DNA of 64,000 nt from Crocinitomicaceae bacterium (GCA_028689775.1 JAQVCM010000017.1:1-64000); one strand, 5' to 3'. Shown: positions 29,672 through 39,217, numbered from the stretch's first letter. Made by a program: numbers and translations. Notes: generated from the sequence alone by a model not told the origin.

Positions 29672-31117
29672 ATGTTTACTTTATTAATTACTGTAATTGT
29701 TATTGCTTTATTGTTTGACTTTGTGAATGGTTTCCATGATGCAGCAAACTCCATTGCGACGGTAGTTTCAACCAAAGTTCTAACACCATTGCAAGCCGTT
29801 ATCTGGGCTGCTTCATTTAATGTATTGGCATTTTGGGTTTTTGACATGAGTGTAGGAAATACAGTTGCAAAAACGGTTGACAATAATGCGATTGATTTGT
29901 GGGTGATTCTTGCAGGATTATTAGCAGCTACTTTTTGGAATTTAATGACGTGGTGGTTGGGAATACCTTCCAGCTCTTCGCACACTTTAATTGGAGGTTT
30001 TGCTGGTGCTGCAGTAGCGCATGCAGGTTTTGGCGTTATTGCTTCTGCAGAAATCCTTAAGGTGGTTATGTTTATTTTCCTTGCTCCTTTTATTGGTGGA
30101 TTCATTGCCTTTCTGATCGCAATAGTCACCATCACCAGGTCGTTCTACAAGAAAATATTTTGGACCTTGGTCCTTTCAGGTATTACGGTTTACTTGATGA
30201 TGTACATGGTTGCTTACATGGACATGAAGCCGATCATGATGTACATCGTGATTGGAATGTTACTTCTGTTCATTTTAACGTATGCTTGGTACCAAATTGT
30301 ACACGGTAAGCGGCAATCTGCTATGAAGGAGTCTAACATGTACAAGAAATTACAATTACTTTCTTCTGCTGCGTTCTCATTAGGACATGGTGGTGCCGAT
30401 TCACAAAAAGTAATGGGTATTATCTGTGCAGCTTTAATTGTTTTTGGAAACTTAGATAGAGCTGGTGAGATTAAAGAACATGTTCCAGATTTCTTTAAAG
30501 TTTCTGAGGTGATGGAAATTGCTTATGAAAATGAAGATGGTCGTCACATGTTGGAAAAACCAGAGTATTTGGACGGATCTCACGTTCACGTTTATACGAA
30601 AGGGGATACCATTTATGAATTTGAAAGTCAAAAATGGGTATTGGCAAAAAATGTCATCAATCCTGAGTTTGCCAGTTTAATGAAACCTGATTTTATCAGA
30701 CATTTTATAGATGGTAAATTACCAGACGGACAGCATATCAAAACCAAAGTTCTTTCTGAAACAATGCCGACTTGGATTGCTTTCTCTTGTTATCTAATGA
30801 TTGGCTTAGGTACTTTGATGGGTGGATGGAAAATTGTGAAAACGATGGGAACTAAAATCACCAAAGTAACTCCTTTGGAAGGTGTTTGTGCCGAAACAGC
30901 AGGGGCATTGACTTTGTTTACGGTTTCTCAATTGGGTATTCCAGTTTCAACAACGCACACCATCACAGGTTCGATTATCGGTGTTGGAGCAACCAAGCGA
31001 CTCAGTGCAGTAAGATGGGGAGTAACCATCAATTTATTGTGGGCTTGGGTTCTTACAATTCCTGTAAGTGCAGCGCTTGCAGCAATTTTTTACTATACAA
31101 TTATGTTATTCAAATAA
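29672..31117 (+). CDS. Inorganic phosphate transporter, PiT family
   Basis: This 481-residue low-affinity phosphate permease has the two PiT signature repeats: DFVNGFHDAANSIATVVSTKVLTP at the N-terminus and the matching STTHTITGSIIGVGATKRL near the C-terminus. About ten transmembrane helices are apparent. A hydrophilic insert of about 100 residues (about 265-365) separates the two halves and carries HVHVYTKGDTIYEF. It probably imports metal-phosphate with protons or sodium. It is in an operon with the DUF47 protein. Confidence 0.92.
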   Translation: MFTLLITVIVIALLFDFVNGFHDAANSIATVVSTKVLTPLQAVIWAASFNVLAFWVFDMSVGNTVAKTVDNNAIDLWVILAGLLAATFWNLMTWWLGIPSSSSHTLIGGFAGAAVAHAGFGVIASAEILKVVMFIFLAPFIGGFIAFLIAIVTITRSFYKKIFWTLVLSGITVYLMMYMVAYMDMKPIMMYIVIGMLLLFILTYAWYQIVHGKRQSAMKESNMYKKLQLLSSAAFSLGHGGADSQKVMGIICAALIVFGNLDRAGEIKEHVPDFFKVSEVMEIAYENEDGRHMLEKPEYLDGSHVHVYTKGDTIYEFESQKWVLAKNVINPEFASLMKPDFIRHFIDGKLPDGQHIKTKVLSETMPTWIAFSCYLMIGLGTLMGGWKIVKTMGTKITKVTPLEGVCAETAGALTLFTVSQLGIPVSTTHTITGSIIGVGATKRLSAVRWGVTINLLWAWVLTIPVSAALAAIFYYTIMLFK

Positions 31118-31137
31118 ATTCAATATTTACAGATACT

Positions 31138-31172
31138 AAAAAGGCAACAATTGATTTTGTTGCCTTTTTTTG
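31138..31172. terminator. Bidirectional terminator between pit and trmB
   Basis: AAAAAGGCAACAA and TTGTTGCCTTTTT form a 13-bp stem with A and T runs on both sides. It can end the phosphate operon (+) and trmB (-). Confidence 0.85.
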
Positions 31173-31188
31173 TGGAGTTTAAATTCCT

Positions 31189-31869
31189 TTAGTCAATCTT
31201 AAATTGACAATATTTGATATCAAATCCTTTTGCTGTAAACAGATTTTCGTAATGTGTTTTGATGTGCAAGATGTCTTTGGTTCTCGCATCTAAATCATCT
31301 GGTATTTCACCGTATAAATTCCATGTTTTTTCAAGGCAATTGTAACCGTGCTCTTCGATTTCTTCTAAGGTAGATTCAAAAAGTAAATCACTATCTGTTT
31401 TTAAATGAATGATTCCACCCGGTTTTAAAACTTGTCTGTATCGATCGATAAAACTTTTGGAAGTCAATCTCTTTCGTGGTTTTAGCGGTTGCGGATCTGA
31501 AAATGTCAACCAGATTTCGTCTACTTCAGCAGGAGCGAAATAGGTGGTGATGAAATCAATTTTTGAACGAAGAAATGCTACATTTTCAATGCCATTTTCG
31601 ACAGCATCTTTTGCACCAACCCAGATTCGAGCGCCTTTGATGTCCATTCCAATGAAATTTTTGTTGGAAAAATGTTTTGCCAAACCGATTGCATATTCGC
31701 CTTTTCCACAACCCAATTCCAATACTATTGGGTTTTCGTTCTGAAAATAGTTTTTATTCCAATTTCCTTTTAATTCAAATTCTTCATTGTTCTCAAGAGA
31801 TAAAGTCGGTTCAAACACGTTGGACCATTCTTTCATTTCTCTAAACCTGCGGAGTTTATTTTTTGCCAT
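31189..31869 (-). CDS. trmB: tRNA (guanine-N7-)-methyltransferase
   Basis: This enzyme of about 226 residues makes m7G46 in tRNA. The start is placed at ATG 31867-31869 (MAKNKLRRFREM), the usual TrmB beginning; an upstream ATG at 31911 adds 14 residues. The SAM-binding motif LELGCGKGEYAIGLA, the catalytic-loop aspartate segment WLTFSDPQPLKPRKRLTS and the C-terminal KTHYENLF support the call. Confidence 0.94.
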   Translation of the reverse strand: MAKNKLRRFREMKEWSNVFEPTLSLENNEEFELKGNWNKNYFQNENPIVLELGCGKGEYAIGLAKHFSNKNFIGMDIKGARIWVGAKDAVENGIENVAFLRSKIDFITTYFAPAEVDEIWLTFSDPQPLKPRKRLTSKSFIDRYRQVLKPGGIIHLKTDSDLLFESTLEEIEEHGYNCLEKTWNLYGEIPDDLDARTKDILHIKTHYENLFTAKGFDIKYCQFKID

Positions 31870-31973
31870 AATTCTTAGATGGCGCAAAGATAATAAGGAA
31901 AACTTTCGCAAAGTAGATTTTTACAATTTTATGCGTAAATACTCCCTTTCTGCAGACAGTGTGTTAGTAACGA

Positions 31974-32015
31974 TTGCAACATATCAAAAGCTATTTTGCT
32001 TTTGATATGTTGCAA
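31974..32015. repeat. Perfect 18-bp inverted repeat
   Basis: TTGCAACATATCAAAAGC (31974-31991) is exactly complementary to 31998-32015, with a 6-nt loop TATTTT. No T run follows, so it is not a simple terminator. It begins the intergenic repeat block that continues to about 32460. Confidence 0.85.
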
Positions 32016-32053
32016 TACACAAGCGTAAAAAGTCATTCCGAACAGGAGCGAAA

Positions 32054-32460
32054 CTTTTTCAGTTTCGATTCTGGAGGAATCTTTTTTGGTTTAGGGCGAA
32101 TTTATTTCTTGCAATTGAAACTGGTAAATTTTCGGCTAAAGCCAACTATGTGTTTGACATTCAAGTGTGAATGGGCTAAAGCCACATTCCAATTGAAAGG
32201 ATTGTCGCAACTTTTTCAGTTTCGATTCTGGAGGAATCTTTTTTGGTTTAGGGCGAATTTATATATGGCAATAGAAGCTGGTAATTTTTTGGCTAAAGCC
32301 AACTATGTGTTTGACATTCAAGTGTGAATGGGCTAAAACCGCATTGTAATTGAAAATATTTTCGCAATTTTTCAGTTTCGATTCTGGAGGTATCTATTTA
32401 GCTTGAAGATAGATTTTCTTTGTGAAAATTCGAATGGACTAAAGCTCGATTCTAATTGAA
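32054..32460. repeat. Three tandem copies of a ~157-bp intergenic repeat
   Basis: Copies start near 32054, 32211 and 32368 (periods 157 and 156; the third is partial). Each contains TTTCGATTCTGGAGGAATC, and the complete copies also contain two GGCTAAAGCC palindromes. Related elements lie at 43128-43270 and 55795-56095, forming a dispersed family. No coding role is apparent; the ORFs here are by-products. Confidence 0.85.
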
Positions 32461-32464
32461 TGCC

Positions 32465-32472
32465 TACTTTTG
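32465..32472 (+). promoter_or_regulatory. -7 box (TACTTTTG) next to the start codon
   Basis: This TAnnTTTG box ends only 4 nt before ATG 32477, implying a leaderless or nearly leaderless transcript. It also excludes the upstream in-frame ATG at 32456 as the start. Confidence 0.5.
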
Positions 32473-32476
32473 TGTT

Positions 32477-33463
32477 ATGAAATTAGCAGAAGTTCAGGGA
32501 CAAAAAATATTGTTTTCAGCCTTAAATTGGGGAATGGGTCACGTTTCACGAAGTATTGGCTTGATTCGGGAATTGATAGCTCAAAAAAACCAAGTCATTG
32601 TGGCTTGCGACGAGAGTCAACGACCTGTTTTTGAAAGCTATTTCCCAGAGCTTCAATTTGTGAATCACAGGGCTTATCCTTTTAATTTTAGTGGAAGAGG
32701 AAGCTTTGCTTCTGATTTATTTGATAATCGAAAACAATTGCTTGCGCGTTTTGTGGAGGAACAAATAGAAGTAGAGAGTTACATTTCATCTTTTCAGATC
32801 GATCTCGTCATTTCGGATCATCGCTATGGTTTTTTTTCCAAAACGAAACCGTCTATTTTTGTAACGCATCAAATCAATTTACCTTTGAAATGGTTTCAGT
32901 TTTTGGCACAATCCTATCATCACGGTTTACTGCGAAATTTCTCTCAAATTTGGTGTATGGATGATGAAAACCAAAGTTTAGCTGGAAAGTTGAGTCAAAA
33001 TACAATTAAAAAACCGGTGGAATACATTGGTTGGTTTTCTCGCTTTGAAGAACAAGAAATTCAGCAAGAAATCAGTTTGGAATCAAAGAAAATTCTTGCT
33101 GTCGGGAGTGGACCAAATCCGTATGCGCAACAGTTTTTAGAAGAAATTATCGAATTTGCGCGCGAATATGACGGCAAGGTAAAATGCATTATTCCGATGG
33201 AAGAAGAAGTAAAATCCATTCCTGAAAACTTAGAAATCATTGTTTCTGCGAATTGGAAAGAAATGGAATCCTACTTTAACCAATGTGATGTTTTGATTTC
33301 TCGAGCAGGATATTCCACCTTGATGGATTTGAAAAAACTCCATAAAATTGCAATTCTCGTTCCAACAAAAGGACAATTAGAACAGGTTTACTTGCGTGAA
33401 TTTCATCAAGAATCCGCAGAGTGGAAATTTGTATCAAGCTTAAAAGAAATCGATTCGATCTAG
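32477..33463 (+). CDS. Glycosyltransferase-like protein (GT28/MurG fold)
   Basis: The 328-residue protein starts KILFSALNWGMGHVSRSIGLIRELI, the glycine/His motif of MurG-type and UDP-glycosyltransferase-like folds, and ends with a nucleotide-sugar-type site (CDVLISRAGYSTLMDL, about 278-293). It probably transfers a sugar onto a lipid or surface polymer. The acceptor and donor are unknown, and other family members are annotated as undecaprenyl or LPS glycosyltransferases. It is a single gene between the repeat block and the convergent kinase gene. Confidence 0.82.
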   Translation: MKLAEVQGQKILFSALNWGMGHVSRSIGLIRELIAQKNQVIVACDESQRPVFESYFPELQFVNHRAYPFNFSGRGSFASDLFDNRKQLLARFVEEQIEVESYISSFQIDLVISDHRYGFFSKTKPSIFVTHQINLPLKWFQFLAQSYHHGLLRNFSQIWCMDDENQSLAGKLSQNTIKKPVEYIGWFSRFEEQEIQQEISLESKKILAVGSGPNPYAQQFLEEIIEFAREYDGKVKCIIPMEEEVKSIPENLEIIVSANWKEMESYFNQCDVLISRAGYSTLMDLKKLHKIAILVPTKGQLEQVYLREFHQESAEWKFVSSLKEIDSI

Positions 33464-34542
33464 TGAATTTTCACACCGCGACTTGTTACCATCATTTCAT
33501 TTTCTGTTTTCGCAGAATCTAAGGTGAAAGCAAACGTACTTCCCATTCCAACGGTACTTCGAACAGTTAACGACTGATTGTGAGATTCAATGATGTGTTT
33601 TGCAATAGACAATCCTAAACCAGAACCGCCTTCGTTACGAGTTCGGCTTTTTTCAATTCGAAAGAAACGTTCAAACAAACGGTTTAAGTATTTGTGCTGA
33701 ATTCCAGGCCCATTATCTGCAACCTCAACCAGAATTAAGTCATTCATTTGGAAGAAACGAATGTTTGTTGCGCCATTTTCATTTCCGTAGGTGATTGAGT
33801 TTTCAACCAAATTGGTCAATACTTGCGCGATCTTAGAACGATCCGCATACACTTCTAAATTTTTATCTTTCGGATACGTTAAGGTGATGTTTTTCTCAGT
33901 GGCTTTTATTTCCAACGAGTCGATTACTTCTTTGGACAAATCTCCGATTGAGAAATTTTTCATATCCAGTTTCAAGATGTTGGATTCCATTCTGGTTATG
34001 CCATCCAAATCTTCTAGTAACGTAACCATTCGATCGGTAGCAATGGAAGCTCTTTCTAGAAATTCACGGTTTACTTTTTCATCTTCTAGACCGCCATCCA
34101 ATAAGGTCAAAATATAACCTTGAATAGAGAAAACGGGTGTTTTTAACTCATGTGCTAAATTCCCTAAAAATTCTCTTCGGTACTTTTCTTGCTCCTCTAA
34201 TTTTTCGAAATCAACTTGACGTTTATCAGAATATACTCTCGTTGCTTCTTCTGCATCTTCAAAAACTTCGTCGTTCATTTTGTAACGTGGTTTTTGATCT
34301 TTTTTCGTTTTTCCTTTCCGGATACTTCTGTAAACTACTTTCAAACGGTCGTTGATAAAGCGTTCTACGAAAAAATAAAAAATGTAAAAAGAGGTCAATC
34401 CAATAAAAACGGGTAGGGCAATGATGACCCAAATTGGAATTGTCAAGACCAATAAATGCAAAGCAAAAGTAAAAATGAAAGTCGTTGCTACAACAATTGC
34501 ACTTCCAAGTAAAATGATGTCAATGGGTTTGTTATTTTTCAT
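33460..34542 (-). CDS. Sensor histidine kinase (PhoR-like)
   Basis: This 360-residue membrane kinase has two N-terminal transmembrane helices (about 8-30 and 34-59) with almost no periplasmic loop, so it probably senses within the membrane or through partners. The HisKA domain has the phospho-acceptor His at about 131 (FLGNLAHELKTPVFS). The HATPase region shows LVENSITYG (N box), VEVADNGPGI (G1) and GGSGLGLSIAKHI (G2). It is transcribed after the regulator at 34627-35382 with an 84-nt gap. Its stop overlaps the last 4 nt of the convergent glycosyltransferase gene. Confidence 0.94.
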   Translation of the reverse strand: MKNNKPIDIILLGSAIVVATTFIFTFALHLLVLTIPIWVIIALPVFIGLTSFYIFYFFVERFINDRLKVVYRSIRKGKTKKDQKPRYKMNDEVFEDAEEATRVYSDKRQVDFEKLEEQEKYRREFLGNLAHELKTPVFSIQGYILTLLDGGLEDEKVNREFLERASIATDRMVTLLEDLDGITRMESNILKLDMKNFSIGDLSKEVIDSLEIKATEKNITLTYPKDKNLEVYADRSKIAQVLTNLVENSITYGNENGATNIRFFQMNDLILVEVADNGPGIQHKYLNRLFERFFRIEKSRTRNEGGSGLGLSIAKHIIESHNQSLTVRSTVGMGSTFAFTLDSAKTENEMMVTSRGVKIH

Positions 34543-34626
34543 ATTTATTCGATGTGATTTTCAAATGATATACCATACAGCTTAATTAAAATGATCCATT
34601 ACGCCTTCAGATTGTCATGAACTTAT

Positions 34627-35382
34627 TTACTTTTGTTCATCTCTAAAGGTGTAACCAATTCCTTTAATCGTACGAATATACTCATTTCCTAGCTTTTCAC
34701 GAAGCTTTCGGATGTGAACATCAATTGTTCGTACACCAACTACCACATCTTTTCCCCAAACATGATCTAAAATCTCATCTCGTGTGAACACTTTTCCGGG
34801 TTTAGTCAAGAGCAATTCCAGAAGTTCAAATTCCTTTTTTGGCAGCATCACTTCTTCCCCATTTTTACTTGCAATGAATTGACTTCTGTTGACGTGAATA
34901 CCAAATTTTGGAATTTCCTCGGTATTGGAATTTCCCTTTTCGATTCTTCGCAAGAGCGCTTCCACTTTACTGATTAAAACGCGTGGACGAATGGGCTTGG
35001 TAATATAATCATCTGCTCCAGCGCTAAAGCCTGCCAGTTGTGTGTAATCATCCGATCGTGAAGTTAGAAAAGCGACGAGTGGCTGTGGAATAGAATGGTC
35101 GTTGCGAATGATGTGACAAGCTTCAATTCCATCCATTTTCGGCATCATGACATCCGCCAAGATTAGATGAGGTTTTATTTGTCGCGCAAGTGCAACACAT
35201 TCTTCGCCATCATTTGCTGTATGAACTATAAATCCTTCTTTCTTGAGGTTGTAGCTTAAGAGCGTCAGGATGTCTGGTTCATCATCTGCCAGTAAAATGA
35301 TAAACGGTTTTGTGTTTTCCGAATTGTTTTTTAAAGAACTAAAGTCTGAACTAATATCTGAACTTAAATGCATTGTTTCCAT
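34627..35382 (-). CDS. OmpR/PhoB-family response regulator, partner of the adjacent kinase
   Basis: This 251-residue regulator has an N-terminal tail of about 25 residues, then a receiver domain with phospho-acceptor Asp at about 77 (LILADVMMPKMDGIEA). A winged-helix DNA-binding domain follows, ending IDVHIRKLREKLGNEYIRTIKGIGYTF. It is the first gene of the regulator-kinase pair. A second in-frame ATG (35373) would shorten it by three residues. It closely resembles the orphan regulator at 27866-28552, suggesting duplication within the genome. Confidence 0.94.
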   Translation of the reverse strand: METMHLSSDISSDFSSLKNNSENTKPFIILLADDEPDILTLLSYNLKKEGFIVHTANDGEECVALARQIKPHLILADVMMPKMDGIEACHIIRNDHSIPQPLVAFLTSRSDDYTQLAGFSAGADDYITKPIRPRVLISKVEALLRRIEKGNSNTEEIPKFGIHVNRSQFIASKNGEEVMLPKKEFELLELLLTKPGKVFTRDEILDHVWGKDVVVGVRTIDVHIRKLREKLGNEYIRTIKGIGYTFRDEQK

Positions 35383-35460
35383 GCATCAAAGTTAGATTTC
35401 TAGTGTGTTGTGAACTTTACGAGAATTTTAAATTGACGTTAAAGTTTTATGTCTATTTTG

Positions 35461-36648
35461 TTACGCTTCCGGCGTCAACGATTTCAGTGATCGTTTCTTC
35501 TTCCCATTTCCTGTTTTCTTCATTTTATTAATCCAAATGAAAATTCCAGTTACGGGTAAACTGGTTGCAATCAAACAGCAGAAGAAATAAATGATTTTTG
35601 AGAACAAACCGTGCGTTTCGCCCATGTGGATCGCTTGGATTTGAGATGCGATTTTCTCTCCCGTTCGTTTGTTGTCGAAAACTTGTTTTTCAATCACTTT
35701 TCCGTTGTATGGATCTAAGACCAATAAATCAGTTGCTTCTTTGTTTAATCGTTCGCTGTTTTTCTTACGAATGGTGAACACGCCGTCTTCTCCTTTTGGA
35801 AATGCAACGGTCGTTTTTCCTTGGTAGTTTAATTCCGCTTGCGCTATTTCAAACACTTTATTCAGTGAAATTAAAGTAGTGTCGCCAGATGGAGTAGAGG
35901 CAAACGGCAATGGTTTTTTACCTCCAAATACTTCAGCTCCCAATACGTTTCCAAGTCCATCTTTATACCATTCAAACGACCAACTTAAACCGGTTAATGC
36001 CATGATTAAAATGATTGGAAAGGCATAAAAACCCAATACATTGTGCAAATCGTGATTCAAACGTTTCCAACTTGCTTTCCATTTGATGCGGTAACCAGCT
36101 TTGTAATTCTTCCACTTTTTCCATTTCTTCGGAATCCACAAAGCCAATCCTGAAATGCTTAAGATGACAAAGATTAAGGTAGAAACTCCAACAATTGGTC
36201 GTCCAACTTCGGTGTCGAATGTCAACCAACGGTGCATTTTAAAAACGGTCATAAAAAAACCTGAAGCTGGACCTTTTGCTGTCCCCAACAATTCCATGTT
36301 GTATGGATTCACATAATGTGTCAACCCACGTTTGTCTTCTTTTCCTTCGTGAATTTGAATTTCAACTGATTTCGTTGGATCAGAATCAAGGGTAATGCGA
36401 CTTGCTTTACCTTTGGTTTTCATTTCCACGAAGTGAATCTGCTCTTCTAAACTGGATTTATAATCTTGGTTTTCGAATGCGACTTCGTATTTTGAAGGTT
36501 CAATCCATTCTTCAATTTCTTTCTTGAAAACATAGATCGTTCCAGTTGCACAAACCAAAAATAAGATGATGGCACTTGCCAAACCAAGCCACAAGTGAAT
36601 TTGATTAATCCAAAAGCGAAGGGTGAATTTTTTAGAAGAAGTCGACAT
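35461..36648 (-). CDS. PepSY-associated transmembrane protein (iron-uptake type)
   Basis: This 395-residue inner-membrane protein of the PepSY_TM / iron-regulated membrane protein family shows four likely helices: IHLWLGLASAIILFLVCATGTIYVF near the N-terminus, two central ones and a C-terminal IIYFFCCLIATSLPVTGIFIWI. PepSY periplasmic segments lie between them. Relatives act as ferric-siderophore reductases or maturation factors beside TonB-dependent receptors. The neighbouring receptor gene supports this role. A terminator hairpin separates the two genes, so it may be expressed by read-through. Confidence 0.88.
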   Translation of the reverse strand: MSTSSKKFTLRFWINQIHLWLGLASAIILFLVCATGTIYVFKKEIEEWIEPSKYEVAFENQDYKSSLEEQIHFVEMKTKGKASRITLDSDPTKSVEIQIHEGKEDKRGLTHYVNPYNMELLGTAKGPASGFFMTVFKMHRWLTFDTEVGRPIVGVSTLIFVILSISGLALWIPKKWKKWKNYKAGYRIKWKASWKRLNHDLHNVLGFYAFPIILIMALTGLSWSFEWYKDGLGNVLGAEVFGGKKPLPFASTPSGDTTLISLNKVFEIAQAELNYQGKTTVAFPKGEDGVFTIRKKNSERLNKEATDLLVLDPYNGKVIEKQVFDNKRTGEKIASQIQAIHMGETHGLFSKIIYFFCCLIATSLPVTGIFIWINKMKKTGNGKKKRSLKSLTPEA

Positions 36649-36668
36649 GTTGTAATTCTTTTTTAAGC

Positions 36669-36704
36669 AAAAAAACTGCTCTCAATTAATTGGAGAGCAG
36701 TTTT
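36669..36704 (-). terminator. Terminator between receptor and PepSY gene, minus strand
   Basis: AAAACTGCTCTC and GAGAGCAGTTTT form a 12-bp stem. On the minus strand a T run follows, directly after the receptor gene and before the PepSY gene. Confidence 0.8.
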
Positions 36705-36721
36705 CTAATTCATATTATTTT

Positions 36722-39217
36722 CTAGAAACGGTATGTAGCTGAGAAAGCAAAGTTTCTTGGATTAATTCTGTTGATATAACTTGTTCTGTATGCGTCATAA
36801 CCAACTGCATCAAAAATGTTGTTTGCTAAGAAACGAACATCAAAATTATTTAACGTTTCATTTTTAGCATATTTGAAGTCATAAGCAATTTGCGCGTTCA
36901 CTAAAGAGTATGCTTTGTTGTCCCAAGGCTTCAAATTTGGTGTAATTCCGTGAAAACTTACGTTGCTTTGAGTCCAGTCGTTGTATGGACGAGCACCTAA
37001 GTAAAAGTAACTAGCACCAACAGACAATCCACGAAGTGTTTTGTTTTTGAAACCATAGTTTACGTATGCATTTGCAGTGTGCTTAGGCGTATTGTTTGGT
37101 GAAGATCCTGGAACGAAAGTCGTGTGTTCTTTGAATTGTGCATCGATGTAAGAATACCCAATGATTACTTCTAAGTTTGGCAAAATACGACCTACTAATT
37201 CCACTTCTAAACCTTTGCGTTCGTCATTTCCTCCTTGGAAGTAATAGGTTTGTAATTCAATTGCTCCTGTAACTGGGTTTTCAAGCGCCGCTTGGATGTT
37301 CATTCCTTTGTTGCTGATTACATAGTAAGTTGCATTGAATCTCAAACGATCTTTCAACCACGAAGATTTGATACCTCCTTCAATTTGGTTGATGGTTTCA
37401 TTTCCAAGTGCATTTCCATTGATGTCTAAGTTTTGTGCTGTTCTTGGGTTTGTACTGTTGGTGTATGAACCAAATACGTTAACACCTTTCCAAACATTCA
37501 CCATCGCTCCAGCAATAGGATTCAAGAATGAACTGGTCACTACCTGGTTTCCTTGTGGCGTTGAACTTTGAGCAGTCCCAAAACGAACACCACCAAATAA
37601 TTTTACTTTTTTACCAATCTCCAATACTTCTTGCGCAGAAAGTCCAATGGTTCTATCCATCGAAATAGCTTCACTTGTTAGCGTGAAATCTGCTAATCCT
37701 GCTGGAAGGTTATTGGATACATTCGCCATCACGTTGATGGTATCCACAACAAATGAATTGTAGGATGAATTTGTCAAATGGGTTGTTTTGTAATCAATTC
37801 CTGTTTGGAAAGTATGTTTGAATATTCCTGTTTTAATTTTAACACCTACTAAGTCAAATTGAGTCACCGAACTTTTATCTCTACGAGCACTATTTCTAGC
37901 CAAACTTCTTTTGTATAAATTCACTTGCATTGCATTTACATCGATAGAATCTACTCGTGGAAGTGCTGAAAGTGCTGAAACGATTGCGTCAGAGTTATAA
38001 TCAGCATAATAAAAAGCACCTCTCACATATAAATTGTTTTTATCTGTGATGTATCTTTTGAAACGAGCTGTATAGGTTGTTGTTTTTTGAATGGCATTGT
38101 TACCAACGAATCCTAAAAAACGATCAGTTGGCATTTCATAAATCTGATTTTCTTTGTTACCGATCGAAAGATTCACGGTTCCAGGATCGAATGAACGGGT
38201 GTCATTCAAATGGTCCATTTCCAAAACAATTTCTGTTTTGTTATCAGGTCTCCATGCTAAAGATGGATTGATGTAAACTTTTTCTTGACCAATGTCCTGA
38301 ATGTTATGGAAAGATCTGTTTTTCTCATAAGCTCCATTAATTCTGAATGCTACTTTTCCGTCTTTACCGATTACATTCTGAACATCAAACGTTGGTCTGA
38401 ATTGATTGAAACTTCCAACACGCAATGAAACCGCACCTGAATTGGTGAATTTTGGTGTTTTTGTAACGATGTTGATAATTCCTCCTGGCGCTCCTAAATC
38501 TGACGCTGCACCCATTGAAATGGAGTTGGCACCCTTGATGATTTGAATGGATTCTACACCAGAGAAATCGGTTGAAAAACCTGCACCTCTAAAATCGGTT
38601 TGAATACGAACTCCATTTTTCAATACTGGAATACCTCTAAAACCTCTGGATGACATACTTTCGCGAACACCACCAAAAGTAGCGTAGGTATAAATACCAG
38701 CAACGTTTCTAGTTGCGTCTGCAATGGATAAACTTCCTTGTTGCTCGATCAATTTTTCAGAAATGATAGAAACACTTTGAATTTGTTCATTTGGTAACAA
38801 AGGCAAGCGAGAAATACCATCTAGTTTTTCTGGTTGCTTGTCTCTTTCTCCAAAAACTTCCAGTTGATCCATTATTTTTGATGGAGTACTTAAGCTTCTG
38901 TTGATGTTGGTTTGCTGATCTTTTAAATCGATCGTAACTATTTCTGGAAAATATCCTGCTGCGGAGAATTCAATTTGATGAGTTCCAAAAGGGATATTCA
39001 TCAAAATGTAGTTTCCGTTCGCATCTGCATCAGCAGAGATGTTCAGATCAATAATCGTTATTCTGCTTTCAGGAGCAACTTTGTCATTCATGTTTGTGAT
39101 TTTTCCGTAAATCATTCCTGTTTTGCCTTTTTGAGCAAATGCACTCGGAGCGATCACTAAAATAAACAGAACTGCAAGCAGTAAGATTTTGTTAGTGTTA
39201 AGTAAATAATTTTTCAT
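36722..39217 (-). CDS. TonB-dependent siderophore receptor with carboxypeptidase-like domain
   Basis: This 831-residue outer-membrane receptor has a signal peptide (ILLLAVLFILVIAPSAFAQ). A carboxypeptidase-D-like regulatory beta domain follows (about 30-110: MIYGKITNMNDKVAPESRI...YILMNIPFGTHQIEFSAAGY). The plug domain has SMSSRGFRGIPVLKNGVRI, FSTDFSGVESIQIIKGANSI and GGIINIVTKTP. The 22-strand barrel ends with INPRNFAFSATYRF, including the terminal aromatic. Domain order and plug type match the FhuA/FcuA-like siderophore receptors. The adjacent PepSY protein supports iron uptake. No Fur box was recognised upstream. Confidence 0.92.
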   Translation of the reverse strand: MKNYLLNTNKILLLAVLFILVIAPSAFAQKGKTGMIYGKITNMNDKVAPESRITIIDLNISADADANGNYILMNIPFGTHQIEFSAAGYFPEIVTIDLKDQQTNINRSLSTPSKIMDQLEVFGERDKQPEKLDGISRLPLLPNEQIQSVSIISEKLIEQQGSLSIADATRNVAGIYTYATFGGVRESMSSRGFRGIPVLKNGVRIQTDFRGAGFSTDFSGVESIQIIKGANSISMGAASDLGAPGGIINIVTKTPKFTNSGAVSLRVGSFNQFRPTFDVQNVIGKDGKVAFRINGAYEKNRSFHNIQDIGQEKVYINPSLAWRPDNKTEIVLEMDHLNDTRSFDPGTVNLSIGNKENQIYEMPTDRFLGFVGNNAIQKTTTYTARFKRYITDKNNLYVRGAFYYADYNSDAIVSALSALPRVDSIDVNAMQVNLYKRSLARNSARRDKSSVTQFDLVGVKIKTGIFKHTFQTGIDYKTTHLTNSSYNSFVVDTINVMANVSNNLPAGLADFTLTSEAISMDRTIGLSAQEVLEIGKKVKLFGGVRFGTAQSSTPQGNQVVTSSFLNPIAGAMVNVWKGVNVFGSYTNSTNPRTAQNLDINGNALGNETINQIEGGIKSSWLKDRLRFNATYYVISNKGMNIQAALENPVTGAIELQTYYFQGGNDERKGLEVELVGRILPNLEVIIGYSYIDAQFKEHTTFVPGSSPNNTPKHTANAYVNYGFKNKTLRGLSVGASYFYLGARPYNDWTQSNVSFHGITPNLKPWDNKAYSLVNAQIAYDFKYAKNETLNNFDVRFLANNIFDAVGYDAYRTSYINRINPRNFAFSATYRF

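Noticed and set aside
29641-30135. 164-aa minus-strand ORF inside the phosphate transporter
   Set aside because: It is the antisense shadow of a well-supported PiT gene, without family features.
31974-32327. 117-aa and 72-aa ORFs across the repeat block
   Set aside because: They consist of the repeat translated and break at different points in each copy.
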